A stretch of 64,000 nucleotides of DNA from Spirosoma arboris (GCF_009754945.1 NZ_WPIN01000007.1:372001-436000); one strand, 5' to 3'. Shown: positions 9,758-18,516, counted from the stretch's first letter. The notes: generated by a model from the sequence alone, not told the origin. Translations and numbers: made by a program.

Positions 9758-10501
9758 ATGAATATATCTTTAGTTGATTATCATTGCCATTTGGATTTAT
9801 ATCCTGACTTCGAGCGTCTTGTTTCAGAATGTGAACATAAGCAAATTTATACTTTAACCGTTACAACTACACCTAGAGCATGGCCTAGAAACTTTGCTCT
9901 AACTAAAGATTTAACTTTTGTACGTGCGGCATTAGGATTACACCCTCAGTTAATCGAACAATATGCCAACGAATTAAACCTTTGGGAACAATACTTACCA
10001 CAAGCAAAATTTATTGGAGAAATTGGCCTGGATGCCGGACCTGGATTTTATAAATCATTTGAGAAACAAACCGCAGTTTTTGATCATATAATAAAACAAT
10101 GTTCAAAATACGGTGATAAAGTTTTAACGATACATAGCGTAAGGTCCGCTTCTCAGATTTTGAATATTCTTGAGAAACACGCTCTGCTTAAAAACAACAA
10201 AGCAGTACTTCATTGGTTCAGTGGAAGTTTGGCAGAAGCTAGGCGTGCAATTAATATGGGGTGCTATTTTTCTATAAACTTACCGATGGTCTCCAATCCT
10301 AAAAATATTGATTTATTGAATATAATACCGAAACGTCTAGTATTAACCGAAACTGACGGCCCCTTTACAGTAACTAATGGTGTGGCTCAAAAACCAGAAA
10401 ATGTTTTATTATGCCTCGATAAAATATCAACTCTTTGGAACCAATCGATCCAGGAAACTAAAATGACAATAGTCAACAATCTAGTTGCTCTGGAGAGTTG
10501 A
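9758..10501 (+). CDS. qatD: QatD, TatD-like metallo-hydrolase of the Qat system
   Basis: 247 residues. TatD-family metal-binding motifs are visible: 'DYHCHLDLYPDF' at the N-terminus (HxH), 'FIGEIGLDAG' with its conserved glutamate near residue 88, 'LTIHSVRSA' near 125, 'LHWFSGS' near 152 and 'LTETDGPF' near 205. TatD proteins are metal-dependent DNases. In Qat this is the fourth, required component. It follows qatC by 3 bp and is the last gene of the operon; the next genes are convergent. Confidence 0.92.
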   Translation: MNISLVDYHCHLDLYPDFERLVSECEHKQIYTLTVTTTPRAWPRNFALTKDLTFVRAALGLHPQLIEQYANELNLWEQYLPQAKFIGEIGLDAGPGFYKSFEKQTAVFDHIIKQCSKYGDKVLTIHSVRSASQILNILEKHALLKNNKAVLHWFSGSLAEARRAINMGCYFSINLPMVSNPKNIDLLNIIPKRLVLTETDGPFTVTNGVAQKPENVLLCLDKISTLWNQSIQETKMTIVNNLVALES

Positions 10502-10519
10502 ATTATTTAGCATTCTGGT

Positions 10520-11491
10520 TCAAAACGTCCAATTCATTAAAAGCAATCGTTTTTCGATCCGCTTCAACGTTTGGAACACGCCTTCATCAACCGGTAACTG
10601 GCCAAACACAAGATTTTTGAAGGAGCCGTGGTAGGTGCTCCGTAATTCCGGCCAAACGCGGTCTAAATCGGCGAACAATAAGGCCTGGGCAGGATGATGA
10701 TACAGCCAGTCTTTATTGTTGCGAAAGCTGATTTCATCATCCCGGCCTACTTTATGGAGCATAGCGTCAAATGCTTCAGAATCAAAAAATACCGAAAGAT
10801 CAGTTTGCTGTAGCAATTGATGCAGATCATACACGTGGCGAATTTTATTCCGCAAATCCACGATTGGTCTGTCTGTATAAGAAAACCGAACCAGGCTCAT
10901 AATTTTTTCGCAAAGTGTACGCGTTGGCGCTAATAGAGCTACTTCAAACGGTAGCAAATTATAGGCAACGGCTAATTCGTTCTGGCCACTCGCCTGCATC
11001 ATCTGATAGATAAACGAACTGACATGTCCCGTCGTCACTGGCTCCGATGAACCCAGCCAACTCGATTCCACAATAATCATATCGCGTACCTGGCCAAACT
11101 CCCCTGTAAACAGCCGCGAATATGAATGGGCTGTTTTGCGGATCATCCCCTTCTTATTCGTAATCCCAGTTACATCCATTTCAGGCAGGAATTCGGAAAC
11201 GGCGTTGCTAATGCATTTGAGCCGTTCTTTGAGTTGATTGGCCGACAGAGAGGGATCTTTTAAAAGAACCAGATCGATGTCTTCTGAAAAGCGATTGATG
11301 AACGAGAAGCATTTGGATAAAGCCGTTCCTCCTTTAAAAACCGTGCATTCGGCCAACGGCCCCGTAAAAATGCGTTGCAAGGCCAGCGTTACCCAATAGT
11401 CTTTCTCAATATAGATTTCGGGTAGGTTCATCTGCTGAGCGGTAATGGTGACCGCATCTGCAAAGAGTTCAGGATTTTCGTGCAGCTTCAT
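10520..11491 (-). CDS. abiEii: AbiEii-type nucleotidyltransferase toxin
   Basis: 323 residues. The hallmark nucleotidyltransferase motif 'FKGGTALSKCFSFINRFSEDIDLVLL' region near residues 52-78 contains GGT, the LSK lysine and the DxD acidic pair; the N-terminal 'IEKDYWVTLALQRIF' is also typical. The type IV toxin AbiEii transfers nucleotides to cellular RNA and stops growth of infected cells. The gene overlaps the upstream antitoxin gene by 4 bases. It faces the Qat operon tail to tail with only 18 bp between stops, so the two systems form one defence island. Confidence 0.92.
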   Translation of the reverse strand: MKLHENPELFADAVTITAQQMNLPEIYIEKDYWVTLALQRIFTGPLAECTVFKGGTALSKCFSFINRFSEDIDLVLLKDPSLSANQLKERLKCISNAVSEFLPEMDVTGITNKKGMIRKTAHSYSRLFTGEFGQVRDMIIVESSWLGSSEPVTTGHVSSFIYQMMQASGQNELAVAYNLLPFEVALLAPTRTLCEKIMSLVRFSYTDRPIVDLRNKIRHVYDLHQLLQQTDLSVFFDSEAFDAMLHKVGRDDEISFRNNKDWLYHHPAQALLFADLDRVWPELRSTYHGSFKNLVFGQLPVDEGVFQTLKRIEKRLLLMNWTF

Positions 11492-12216
11492 TGAATATTC
11501 CAGTCAGGTGCGTTTGGCAGTCGGCTATCGTCAATACCCAAGTCAAACGTCGTTAGCGGATTAAGGCTATCCCGTAGTTTATCGGTGCCTTTCGGCAAAT
11601 TCAAATCGGTCAGAATAGCTCCCAGTAAAGCTCTCAATCGTGGTGGATAAGCCAACGCATAATCAACCATCAACTGACGTTGCACAGGTTTAAGCTCTTT
11701 TATCCGGCTTTTGAAAATAACAAGCGCATTGCTAATATCAATGTCAGGGATTTGTTTGAGGTCTTTCATCGCATCCAGAAATCCCAATAACGAATAATTA
11801 TCGTTGGTGACATCGATATAGCTTTTAACCGCAGTCGCTTTAATAGCCCCCGTATTGACAAAAATGCGTCGATTGCGACTGGCAATTTTTATAACTGCCG
11901 GAACCTGGGTTGTTAGCCCTAGTTGGTTATAGAGATAGTCCCCCGTAATGTAAGCCGTTCGCTTGCCGTTTTGATAGAGATACGGCTTGAGAAATTGTTG
12001 TTCGTCCGGTTTTTTCTCACCAAAGACTGTTCGTTTCGGCTTATAGAAGATACCCTTAGCCAGCTTTTTGATGGCACCCTTCTTTTGCAGGCGTTCAAGG
12101 GCCTTAGCAGCTGCCAAATAATCCTGTTTAGCTATAGCCAATTGGCCATACCCAAAGCTTATATCCTCGGGTAGTTTATCAATCTGTTGTACAATGGTCT
12201 GAGAGAGCTTAGCCAT
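11488..12216 (-). CDS. abiEi: AbiEi-type antitoxin / transcriptional repressor
   Basis: 242 residues. The N-terminal ~65 residues form a winged helix ('GQLAIAKQDYLAAAKALERLQKKGAIKKLAKGIFYKPK'), followed by the antitoxin domain with 'LYNQLGLTTQVPAVIKIAS'. Members of this family neutralise AbiEii and repress their own promoter by binding inverted repeats. A large perfect palindrome lies 27 bp upstream of the start codon and is the obvious operator candidate. Identification is firm at family level (DUF6088/AbiEi). Confidence 0.9.
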   Translation of the reverse strand: MAKLSQTIVQQIDKLPEDISFGYGQLAIAKQDYLAAAKALERLQKKGAIKKLAKGIFYKPKRTVFGEKKPDEQQFLKPYLYQNGKRTAYITGDYLYNQLGLTTQVPAVIKIASRNRRIFVNTGAIKATAVKSYIDVTNDNYSLLGFLDAMKDLKQIPDIDISNALVIFKSRIKELKPVQRQLMVDYALAYPPRLRALLGAILTDLNLPKGTDKLRDSLNPLTTFDLGIDDSRLPNAPDWNIQ

Positions 12217-12242
12217 GTTTCTAAGATAGCATGACTATAAAT

Positions 12243-12278
12243 ATTTGTCAAGTTTTTTGATCAAAAAACTTGACAAAT
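12243..12278. promoter_or_regulatory. 36-bp perfect palindrome, probable abiE operator
   Basis: Two 18-base arms abut with no spacer. Each arm reads ATTTGTCAAGTTTTTTGA, and the centre is TTGATCAA. It lies in the abiEi upstream region and contains TTGACA/TGTCAA promoter-like hexamers, so a repressor bound here would block initiation. Autoregulation by AbiEi is known for the family; binding at this site is inferred. Confidence 0.7.
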
Positions 12279-12293
12279 GCCAATTTTCAACAT

Positions 12294-12791
12294 TTACAGG
12301 CTCGTTTGATTGCGTTCTGACATATGTCTGGCAAACCACTGAAAGTTGCGTTCGATAGTCATCTTGTTATCGTAGATGTCGTGAAATTCTACTTTCAATG
12401 TGATTAGGCTTAGTTGCTGCCGAACCCGTTGCGCGTCTCCTTCGCTAGCTTCTAATCGAGTGTCAAAGATGACCAAGTGGCCATTGGGCAAAATCACTTT
12501 TCGCACAGACTCGTTTACACTGATGCGCGTATAAGACCGACTGTCTAGTTCCAGACAACCTTCAATAGCTGTATATGATTTACCGTCTTTTTGAAAAATG
12601 AGTCGATCAACAATCATTGGCCCCAGACCATTGTTGGTAACACGAACGTAGATATGACCCTGCCGATCTTCCAAATCAATTTGCCCTAAGGGCTTCAGCG
12701 ATTTTTCATTGTGAACGCGCTGAAGATACACCTGATACAGCAGGGCAAACAAGGCCAGCCATGAAACCAATACTGTCATATCCCCTGTCAT
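12294..12791 (-). CDS. Small membrane-anchored protein of unknown function
   Basis: 165 residues. One N-terminal transmembrane helix ('VLVSWLALFALLYQVYLQ', residues ~7-24) is followed by a soluble beta-rich domain ('HIYVRVTNNGLGPMIVDRLIF'). The topology resembles an Ig-like accessory domain held at the membrane. It starts 51 bp after the radical SAM gene stop on the same strand, so it is probably in that operon. I do not recognise a named family. Confidence 0.6.
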   Translation of the reverse strand: MTGDMTVLVSWLALFALLYQVYLQRVHNEKSLKPLGQIDLEDRQGHIYVRVTNNGLGPMIVDRLIFQKDGKSYTAIEGCLELDSRSYTRISVNESVRKVILPNGHLVIFDTRLEASEGDAQRVRQQLSLITLKVEFHDIYDNKMTIERNFQWFARHMSERNQTSL

Positions 12792-12842
12792 GTCCAGCCG
12801 ACCTTTCCTGTCTAAGTCTGAAATGAGGATACCCAGCAGAAG

Positions 12843-14219
12843 TTAAAGGATCCTAAAATCTCGCAACGTTTTCAACCGTTCCCTGGCTTGAATATCATAC
12901 AACAACGGAATGATTTTGTGATAGAGACTGCATTGCGGGTCCTTGCCATTCACTCGATACACCGGACAGCCACTCGTACAGACAGCACTGTAGCGACAAG
13001 CCTTGCAGTCAGCCGACCGGTTATTCTCGACATGGCTACCTTGCTCAATCATATCCACCAAATCCAGCTCAGGATCGAAAATGGAGTGAGACGATTGTGC
13101 TTCGTCGCCAAAGTGAACATGGCAATAATTCAATGTGCCGTCCACATAGATAGCTCCGCCGGAAAAACCAGAAGCACAAGTATGAAAGCCTAATTCCTGG
13201 GGTTTGAGATCACAGAATTGATGACGACGCGAGAATTGCCAGCCCGTTTGGATGGCCTCCTCCATAATCGTATAGGATTCCAAAAGACCTTTTTCCAAAA
13301 GCTCCGCGTCTAATGATTCACCTTTGACAATCGAATAGCGAAACGGCACATCCAGATCAATCAGATAGCGGGTTAAATCGGGTAAACCCTTTAAGTTCTG
13401 GTTACTGACAACCGTATTGACTGTTACTGGAATTTGGTGCGCCAGTAGTATTTTCAAATTCTGATCGATACGTTTGAAGCTTCCTGTTCCCTGTTTAAAA
13501 GGTCTACTGGCATCATGATAGGTTTCCAGACCATCCAGTGAGATGCCAAAGCTAATACCTTGCTGCTGGCAAAACGTAATGATCTCATCGGTGAGAATGG
13601 TCAAGTTAGTAATGAAGGAGACATCAAAACGACAGCCGATTTCGGCCAATCGTTGACGAATTTGCGGGATAAAGGTTTTCCACGCTTTGAACTGGGTTAA
13701 GGGCTCACCACCCGCTAGGCGAAATTTGATGTGTTTGAGTTTTCGTTTAATGGCTGTTTCAACTACCTTCTCCTGCAATTGCTGTCGGGTAGCATCAGGC
13801 ATACCTTCGGTCGTATTCAAAGTGGAGATATAGCAATAGCTACACGCCAGATTACAGCGATTGGTGGTATGAATCCAGAAATTGAGAGATTGCGGATTAG
13901 TTGGCTTTTCCGGTTTGCTGAACTGGCCATCAAAGCGAATGATTTCCGTTTGGGCGAGCAGACTGGCAAACTCTTCCAATACGTTTGACGGAATAGCCAG
14001 CCGCTCACCCAGTACAGCAACAGTAGAGCGCCCATCCATAGCCGCCAGAATATTCGCCTGCGCCCTGGTCAACAGGCGAAGTGAGTTTGGATAAGCGCAA
14101 TTGACGGCGTAGGAATAGTCCGCATCAATGGAGCGTAGCAGCAGATGCGGTGATTGGGTGGGAGTCAACGAGGTCATCGCTTTCGGTGGAATAATGAGCG
14201 GAGCAATCGCAATTGGCAT
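12843..14219 (-). CDS. Radical SAM / SPASM peptide-modifying enzyme
   Basis: 458 residues from the outermost ATG; an internal ATG at 14177 gives 444. Residues ~25-100 look like a PqqD-type peptide-binding winged helix. The radical SAM core follows, with the cluster motif 'NRCNLACSYCY' (CxxxCxxC) near 118-128 and 'RLAGGEPL' near 168. A C-terminal SPASM region has 'CHVHFGD' and 'CKACRYSAVCTSGCPVY' near 360-430 for extra iron-sulphur clusters. Such enzymes install crosslinks or thioethers in ribosomally made peptides or mature quinohemoprotein-type targets. The substrate may be the small peptide encoded just upstream. Confidence 0.88.
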   Translation of the reverse strand: MPIAIAPLIIPPKAMTSLTPTQSPHLLLRSIDADYSYAVNCAYPNSLRLLTRAQANILAAMDGRSTVAVLGERLAIPSNVLEEFASLLAQTEIIRFDGQFSKPEKPTNPQSLNFWIHTTNRCNLACSYCYISTLNTTEGMPDATRQQLQEKVVETAIKRKLKHIKFRLAGGEPLTQFKAWKTFIPQIRQRLAEIGCRFDVSFITNLTILTDEIITFCQQQGISFGISLDGLETYHDASRPFKQGTGSFKRIDQNLKILLAHQIPVTVNTVVSNQNLKGLPDLTRYLIDLDVPFRYSIVKGESLDAELLEKGLLESYTIMEEAIQTGWQFSRRHQFCDLKPQELGFHTCASGFSGGAIYVDGTLNYCHVHFGDEAQSSHSIFDPELDLVDMIEQGSHVENNRSADCKACRYSAVCTSGCPVYRVNGKDPQCSLYHKIIPLLYDIQARERLKTLRDFRIL

Positions 14220-14331
14220 TGATCGACACTATTTTTAATGCGTCTTTACCCAAGGTTATTTCGAGCAATGAGCGGTCATCGAATAGAATGTTAGCCTCAT
14301 TCGACGAAATCATAACGGGTTGTGTTCTCAT
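14125..14331 (-). CDS. Candidate precursor peptide for the radical SAM enzyme
   Basis: 68 residues. It begins 15 bp after the recombinase stop and overlaps the 5' end of the radical SAM gene in another frame. The N-terminal part ('EANILFDDRSLLEITLGKDAL') could be a leader. The C-terminal part, with 'NANCDCSAHYSTESDDLVDS', could be a core with two close cysteines. Position, size and layout fit a RiPP precursor, but the 53-95 bp overlap with the enzyme gene is large and no family motif is recognised. Treat this as a candidate only. Confidence 0.4.
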   Translation of the reverse strand: MRTQPVMISSNEANILFDDRSLLEITLGKDALKIVSINANCDCSAHYSTESDDLVDSHPITASAATLH

Positions 14332-14346
14332 GATTATTGGTTGTTT

Positions 14347-14985
14347 TTATTTAAGCCGATTTCGTAATGCACAAACGGTACTGGGATGCCATTGGCTATT
14401 ACCCCGAAAGGTTGGAACCCCCTGTTTATTGAGTTCCTGGGCAATCGCTCGCACGGACATAATACCCCGCTTTTTTAGCATCTTGAGCAAGGGCATAAGC
14501 CGGTAGGCAAACTCGTCTGCCGCCTTCTTATTTCGCCTGGCCTGTACCTTCCCATGTTTGCCAAGTATCACTCCGCGTTTTCGAGCCGCAGCCAGAGCCG
14601 CTTTCGTGGTTTCGCTAATGCGCTGGCGTTGCTCTTCATCTACGGCCGCGATAATATGAATGGTAAACCGATTGGCATGCGGGTTATCGGTGACCACGAT
14701 TTCCACATCTGATTTAACCAGTCGGGCAATTTTTTCAACATCGCGTCCTAACCGATCCAATCGTGCCACCATCAGCGTGGCTTTGCGGCATCGACACCGC
14801 TCCATTGCCTCGAACAAACCGCTTTGCTGTTTGCGGGTGGATTTCACTTCAACCACTTCATCGACAAGGCTATATCCATTCAGCCGACAATAACTGGCTA
14901 CAGCTACCTGCTGTGCATCGAGACCTAAACCACTTCGTCCCTGTCTTCGGGTGGACACTCGGTAATAGGCAATGGCCTGTTTCAT
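14347..14985 (-). CDS. Serine recombinase (resolvase/invertase family)
   Basis: 212 residues. The N-terminal catalytic domain starts 'AIAYYRVSTRRQGRSGLGLD' with the nucleophilic serine at about position 10. 'VARLDRLGRDVEKIARL' carries the conserved arginines near residues 75-80. The C-terminal part is a helix-turn-helix region ('SVRAIAQELNKQGVPT'). These short enzymes act in DNA inversion or resolution of mobile elements. A degraded relative of the same N-terminus lies at 59224-59385. Confidence 0.9.
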   Translation of the reverse strand: MKQAIAYYRVSTRRQGRSGLGLDAQQVAVASYCRLNGYSLVDEVVEVKSTRKQQSGLFEAMERCRCRKATLMVARLDRLGRDVEKIARLVKSDVEIVVTDNPHANRFTIHIIAAVDEEQRQRISETTKAALAAARKRGVILGKHGKVQARRNKKAADEFAYRLMPLLKMLKKRGIMSVRAIAQELNKQGVPTFRGNSQWHPSTVCALRNRLK

Positions 14986-15667
14986 AGGGGGTTAACCGTG
15001 ATCTTGTTCTGATGTAAACGATGGATTACCTTTGAACAGGTTTCGTTTAAAAATTGGTTAGTCCCGTTTTGGGAGGCCTTGTATGACAAGGATTTACAAA
15101 TGAAGAGAGCTTGAAAAACAGAGTTTGGTGTACCGGGATTAACGATCGTATACATCCGAACAAATTTTCAGGTAAAAATTAATTCGTCCCCTTGGAACAA
15201 ATGGACCAAGAGGATTAACTGTAGAAGGCTTCCCTGTTTTCGAGATTTGTTTGAAATAGAACTAATCCGACAGTGACGAAAATGCTTTACCGCACTCGTG
15301 GATTTTGAATTTAAAAACTGGTCAACTACTACATACCTAATTAATAGCTCGTTTTAGCCCTAGCATCAGTTGGGCTAACGAGCCATATGGCAACACCTTT
15401 GCCAACTCATTCTGGACGGGACCACCCGTGTGGTTAATTGAAAGTGGAGTTTTTGGAAGATGAAACTTTCGCATGTGTAAAAGATGCTCGGACCGAAATC
15501 TTCCACAGGGCAGCCTGAGCGCTAGATTGAGATGTACTGCGCGGGGGATCTGTCCCGAACGTACTTGACATCAACTCCCCGAGTTCATGTCCAAAAAACT
15601 TGCCTAGGATTGAATGTCTACTATATTTGTATATAACCCATATTTATAAACACCTTGAATGGCATCT
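14986..15667. other. Intergenic region, no gene seen
   Basis: About 680 bp between divergent genes, without a convincing reading frame on either strand. Apart from the promoter at its right end I see no repeats or strong stem-loops. Confidence 0.4.
15600..15629 (+). promoter_or_regulatory. Bacteroidota-type promoter (TTG ... TATATTTG)
   Basis: A TTG at 15600-15602 is followed 19 bp later by TATATTTG (15622-15629), matching the TTG / TAnnTTTG pattern of Bacteroidota primary sigma factor promoters. It lies 38 bp before the ATG of the small gene at 15668. Confidence 0.55.
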
Positions 15668-15835
15668 ATGCCCTTTACCCTTTGGTTTGATAACGTTGTA
15701 GACCAGCTAAACGAATTTGGTTACCCATTACCCCTGACTGATAAAGAAATCGAGTGGATGGAAGATGTTTGGGAGCATTTTTACATGTCACCCGTTGAAG
15801 CTGCCTTATTATTTATCAATGAATACGAACGATAA
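15668..15835 (+). CDS. Small acidic protein of unknown function (55 aa)
   Basis: The peptide starts 'MPFTLWFDNVVDQLNEFGYP' and ends 'ALLFINEYER'. It is acidic, helical and lacks a membrane segment. A good promoter lies upstream and the codon use looks normal. It resembles small orphan proteins common in Spirosoma accessory regions, but I know of no function. Confidence 0.5.
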   Translation: MPFTLWFDNVVDQLNEFGYPLPLTDKEIEWMEDVWEHFYMSPVEAALLFINEYER

Positions 15836-15846
15836 ATGAAGATTGG

Positions 15847-16257
15847 TTAGGCAAGCCGGACATCGGCTGACACAAAAGAGCTGCATTCCGGTTTAAGCAG
15901 GTGTGTACTGGTGCCGCATTTCTTAGGCCAGTCAATGCCTAATTGCTGGACCACTTCGCTGATTCGCCTTCTGCCAATGGGAAGGCGAGAGCCATTCCGC
16001 ATGATCAGATGGGCTATGATGGAAGAAACTACGACACAACTATAAATATGTTCCGGATTCACTAGGTTGGCTTTGTGAATGCGAATAAACTGGGGCCAGA
16101 GGGCACTGTACCATTTTAAGGTTCGGCTGGTTAAAATTGACTTTCCATTCAGCAAATAAAGCGTGCAATAGTTAATGTCCCCGCTTAAATAAAGAACCTG
16201 AGCCGACTCAAACTTAAGCTGTTTGTTGGCCGCCTCTAATCGTTTCATAAATAGCAA
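15847..16257 (-). CDS. Stand-alone LytTR DNA-binding protein
   Basis: 136 residues, essentially one LytTR domain: 'VLYLSGDINYCTLYLLNGKSI', 'SRTLKWYSALWPQFIRIHKANLVNPEHI' and 'LPIGRRRISEVVQQLG'. LytTR domains bind DNA through beta strands and usually sit behind a receiver domain; none is present, so input must come from elsewhere. It is a paralog of the genes at 16437-16838 and 56074-56412. Confidence 0.85.
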   Translation of the reverse strand: MLFMKRLEAANKQLKFESAQVLYLSGDINYCTLYLLNGKSILTSRTLKWYSALWPQFIRIHKANLVNPEHIYSCVVVSSIIAHLIMRNGSRLPIGRRRISEVVQQLGIDWPKKCGTSTHLLKPECSSFVSADVRLA

Positions 16258-16436
16258 GGTTGCGCAAAAGCTAAATCACGTATATATGAATTATCCTATT
16301 TATAAACCTTCTTTTATAATAAATCCAGTTAATGGTATTTTAATGTACTGACATCCTATTTTACTGAGTAGCCTATATGGAGAGGCAAGATCGCTATTCG
16401 TGATTAGCTAGTTGGATAAGGTCTAGACTAATTTGT

Positions 16437-16838
16437 TTAGGCAACCTTAAGCTGCTCTGACTCAGAGAACATCCATCCCGGCTCAAAGGGGTGTTTACTC
16501 ACGCCGGAATGTTTGAGGATAGCAATCCCTAATTGATCAAGCACTTCGCCAACTCGCCTTCTGCTAATGGGAAGACGAGTGGCATCACGCATAATCACAT
16601 GCGCCTTAGCTAAAGTAATTACGATACAACTATGAATATGCTCGGGATTAACCAGGCTGGTTTTGTGAATACGAATAAACTGGGGCCACTGGTCAGCATA
16701 TAATTTTAGTGTCCTACTGGATAAAATTATTTTACCATTCAACAGGTGGATTGAGGAATAATTCGCATCGCCCGTTAAGTAAAGCACTTGAGCGGGCTCA
16801 AACTTATGGCGAATATGAGTTGCTTCTAATCGTTTCAT
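16437..16838 (-). CDS. Stand-alone LytTR DNA-binding protein (paralog)
   Basis: 133 residues, clearly related to its downstream neighbour: 'VLYLTGDANYSSIHLLNGKI', 'FIRIHKTSLVNPEHIHSC', 'LPISRRRVGEVLDQLG'. It carries the DNA-binding domain only, with no receiver or sensor part. The tandem arrangement in the same orientation suggests local duplication. Confidence 0.85.
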   Translation of the reverse strand: MKRLEATHIRHKFEPAQVLYLTGDANYSSIHLLNGKIILSSRTLKLYADQWPQFIRIHKTSLVNPEHIHSCIVITLAKAHVIMRDATRLPISRRRVGEVLDQLGIAILKHSGVSKHPFEPGWMFSESEQLKVA

Positions 16839-17407
16839 AGGAAGTATGATGGAAGGGAGTGGGAATTTAGTAGTAGTCTATTCAAGGGTTAAGTATAATA
16901 AAATAAAACGCATAATGCCTGTTTTTTTGGTCTTGGTAACAAATAATCTTTTAAGACTCCTATAAATTCTCTACAGGTAATCTCACCGTCTTGTTGCCAA
17001 TAGACCTGTCTAAATGGAATCCTGTTAGACCTGAATGAAATTTCTCCTACCCTTAGCGGCTGATACAGGGCAAACTGGACGCATTTATAACCGAATGGCA
17101 GAGCGGCTGCAAAGTCTCGAATGCGCTGGAACCACCAAACGAGTCTACAAGGTTGACAGTTTACACAGTTCTCCTACCATGAATAGTACACCCCCATATA
17201 AGATTACGATGGCCCTAACACCCATCCAGAAGTAGAGCATGATTAGCGGGATTGCGCTCAAAAAGAACGCGCTATAACAGTAAGTACAGGTAGAGAGGCT
17301 ATTTTTAACCTAGTATGGTTTAGAATAAGAAAAAAGGGATGCTGGTGCTGTTTTAGCCTGTTTGGCAGGATTTTGGCAGTTGGTAGGTTGAGTAAACCAT
17401 GTGACCG
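16839..17407. other. Intergenic region, no supported gene
   Basis: No reading frame here has convincing composition. A 66-codon frame at 17035-17235 lacks any recognisable feature and was rejected. Confidence 0.35.
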
Positions 17408-17728
17408 ATGACTACTCCATCCAATGCCTACCTACTCAAAGAGTACATTAAAACCCTCCTGGCCACGGAGGTGGTGTTTCCCGGCATTCTTCCTCGTCGG
17501 TGGGGAAATGAATTTACGCGAGCCGAATTACAGGCCATTTATTTCGGGCTTGCCTTTGTGATCAAAACCGCTGATCCAATCACCCAGCGAACCCTAATTG
17601 ACGATTTTTGTCGGGTACAAGGCCCTAATCTAAAGTTGCATTGGTTTCTGGGGGCCTACTGGCGAGACATTGTTCAGTTACTGAAAGACTACCCCGATTC
17701 CTGCTACCATCCACTGGGAGAAAATTGA
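17408..17728 (+). CDS. Small conserved orphan protein (106 aa)
   Basis: The protein shares a strong pattern with the gene at 47758-48081: 'YLLKEYIKTLLATEVVFPGI' against 'YLLKEFIKTLVATEVVFPGV', then 'AIYFGLAFVI' and 'WFLGAYWRDIV'. The two share start position and length, so this is a real family with at least two copies in the window. It is cytoplasmic and helical, of unknown function. Confidence 0.7.
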   Translation: MTTPSNAYLLKEYIKTLLATEVVFPGILPRRWGNEFTRAELQAIYFGLAFVIKTADPITQRTLIDDFCRVQGPNLKLHWFLGAYWRDIVQLLKDYPDSCYHPLGEN

Positions 17729-18001
17729 CTAAACGTCATCAAGTAGGTGCCTGCTAATTGGCTACCGGACCTATTACCATCTGTGACCTAACGAAGGACA
17801 ACAATAAGGTACATCTGAGTATGCATAAGTATACGTGCCAATAGGCCTATAGGTATATACATCTGAGCATGTCAGGTCGTTACTAGAACTAATTTTTAGG
17901 GCGGCAGGCTAGTAAAGAGTTTGTTTAGCAGCACCCAAGCGAGCGCCTCACACCAGGTACGAACTGCTCGGAGTAAAAGAAGGTCGTTAGATTTTGTCCT
18001 A

Positions 18002-18238
18002 CTACTTCTTGAGGGGCAGCATATGTTTAAACACGGGTATCAGATAGTCTGCTCCCAGAATAAGCCCATAGCTGATGGGGGTTAGCCAAAGCGGCAGGCT
18101 GATCCACCACCAGGAACAATCCAGTACACCAGTTTACTTGAAGCGAGCCAAAAATATAAACAGTACGATCAGAACGGCAGCCAGTCTTATCCTTCGGATT
18201 GACGGGTAGTTTCCGAGTGGGGTCCAGTTCCAGATCAT
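18002..18238 (-). pseudogene. Small two-helix membrane protein with an in-frame stop
   Basis: One frame reads 'MIWNWTPLGNYPSIRRIRLA', a hydrophobic helix 'AVLIVLFIFLARFK', a TAA at 18134-18136, then 'TGVLDCSWWWISLPLWLTPI' and 'SYGLILG' to a stop at 18002. The '(K)LTGV-SWWWV-LPLW' pattern is typical of small two-helix membrane proteins of Bacteroidota and phages, with a leucine where the TAA now stands (TTA to TAA). The frame is otherwise intact, so the lesion is recent. A longer open frame on the same strand in another phase is a shadow. Confidence 0.65.
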
Positions 18239-18270
18239 AGACTCGGGCTCGTTTGGGTAAACACACGCAA

Positions 18271-18516
18271 CTAAGGCTCATAGGGAATAATGACGCTTTC
18301 GCGTGGCAGATAACCCAAAAAGTGTTCGATAGTATCCCGTCCCAATTTTTTAAACTGCGGCAACGTCGTTGCTTCAACTTGTAAATCATCCCAGTAAACC
18401 GCATTTAAACGGCCTCTTTAGGCAGCTTCAGCTTGCTCAACCACAAAGCGCTCTGCATCCACTATTTTCTGCCACCAGTCCAGGCGCTCCTCAATTAAAC
18501 TGGTAAAATCTTTTTC
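18271..18516 (-). pseudogene. Broken gene of unknown function, 5'-truncated with internal stop
   Basis: One frame reads 'EKDFTSLIEERLDWWQKIVD' and 'AERFVVEQAEAA', then a TAA at 18418-18420, then in the same frame 'NAVYWDDLQVEATTLPQFKK' and 'LGRDTIEHFLGYLPRESVII' to a stop at 18271. No start codon is in reach, so the 5' end is missing. It lies immediately upstream of the broken membrane gene on the same strand; the two may have been one operon. Confidence 0.5.

Noticed and set aside
17035..17235. 66-codon open frame on the plus strand
   Set aside because: No recognisable pattern, no promoter-like box and no relative in the window; more likely chance.
18027..18404. 125-codon open frame on the minus strand
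   Set aside because: Its residues are unlike a natural protein, while another phase of the same strand shows two credible broken genes (18002-18238 and 18271-18516).
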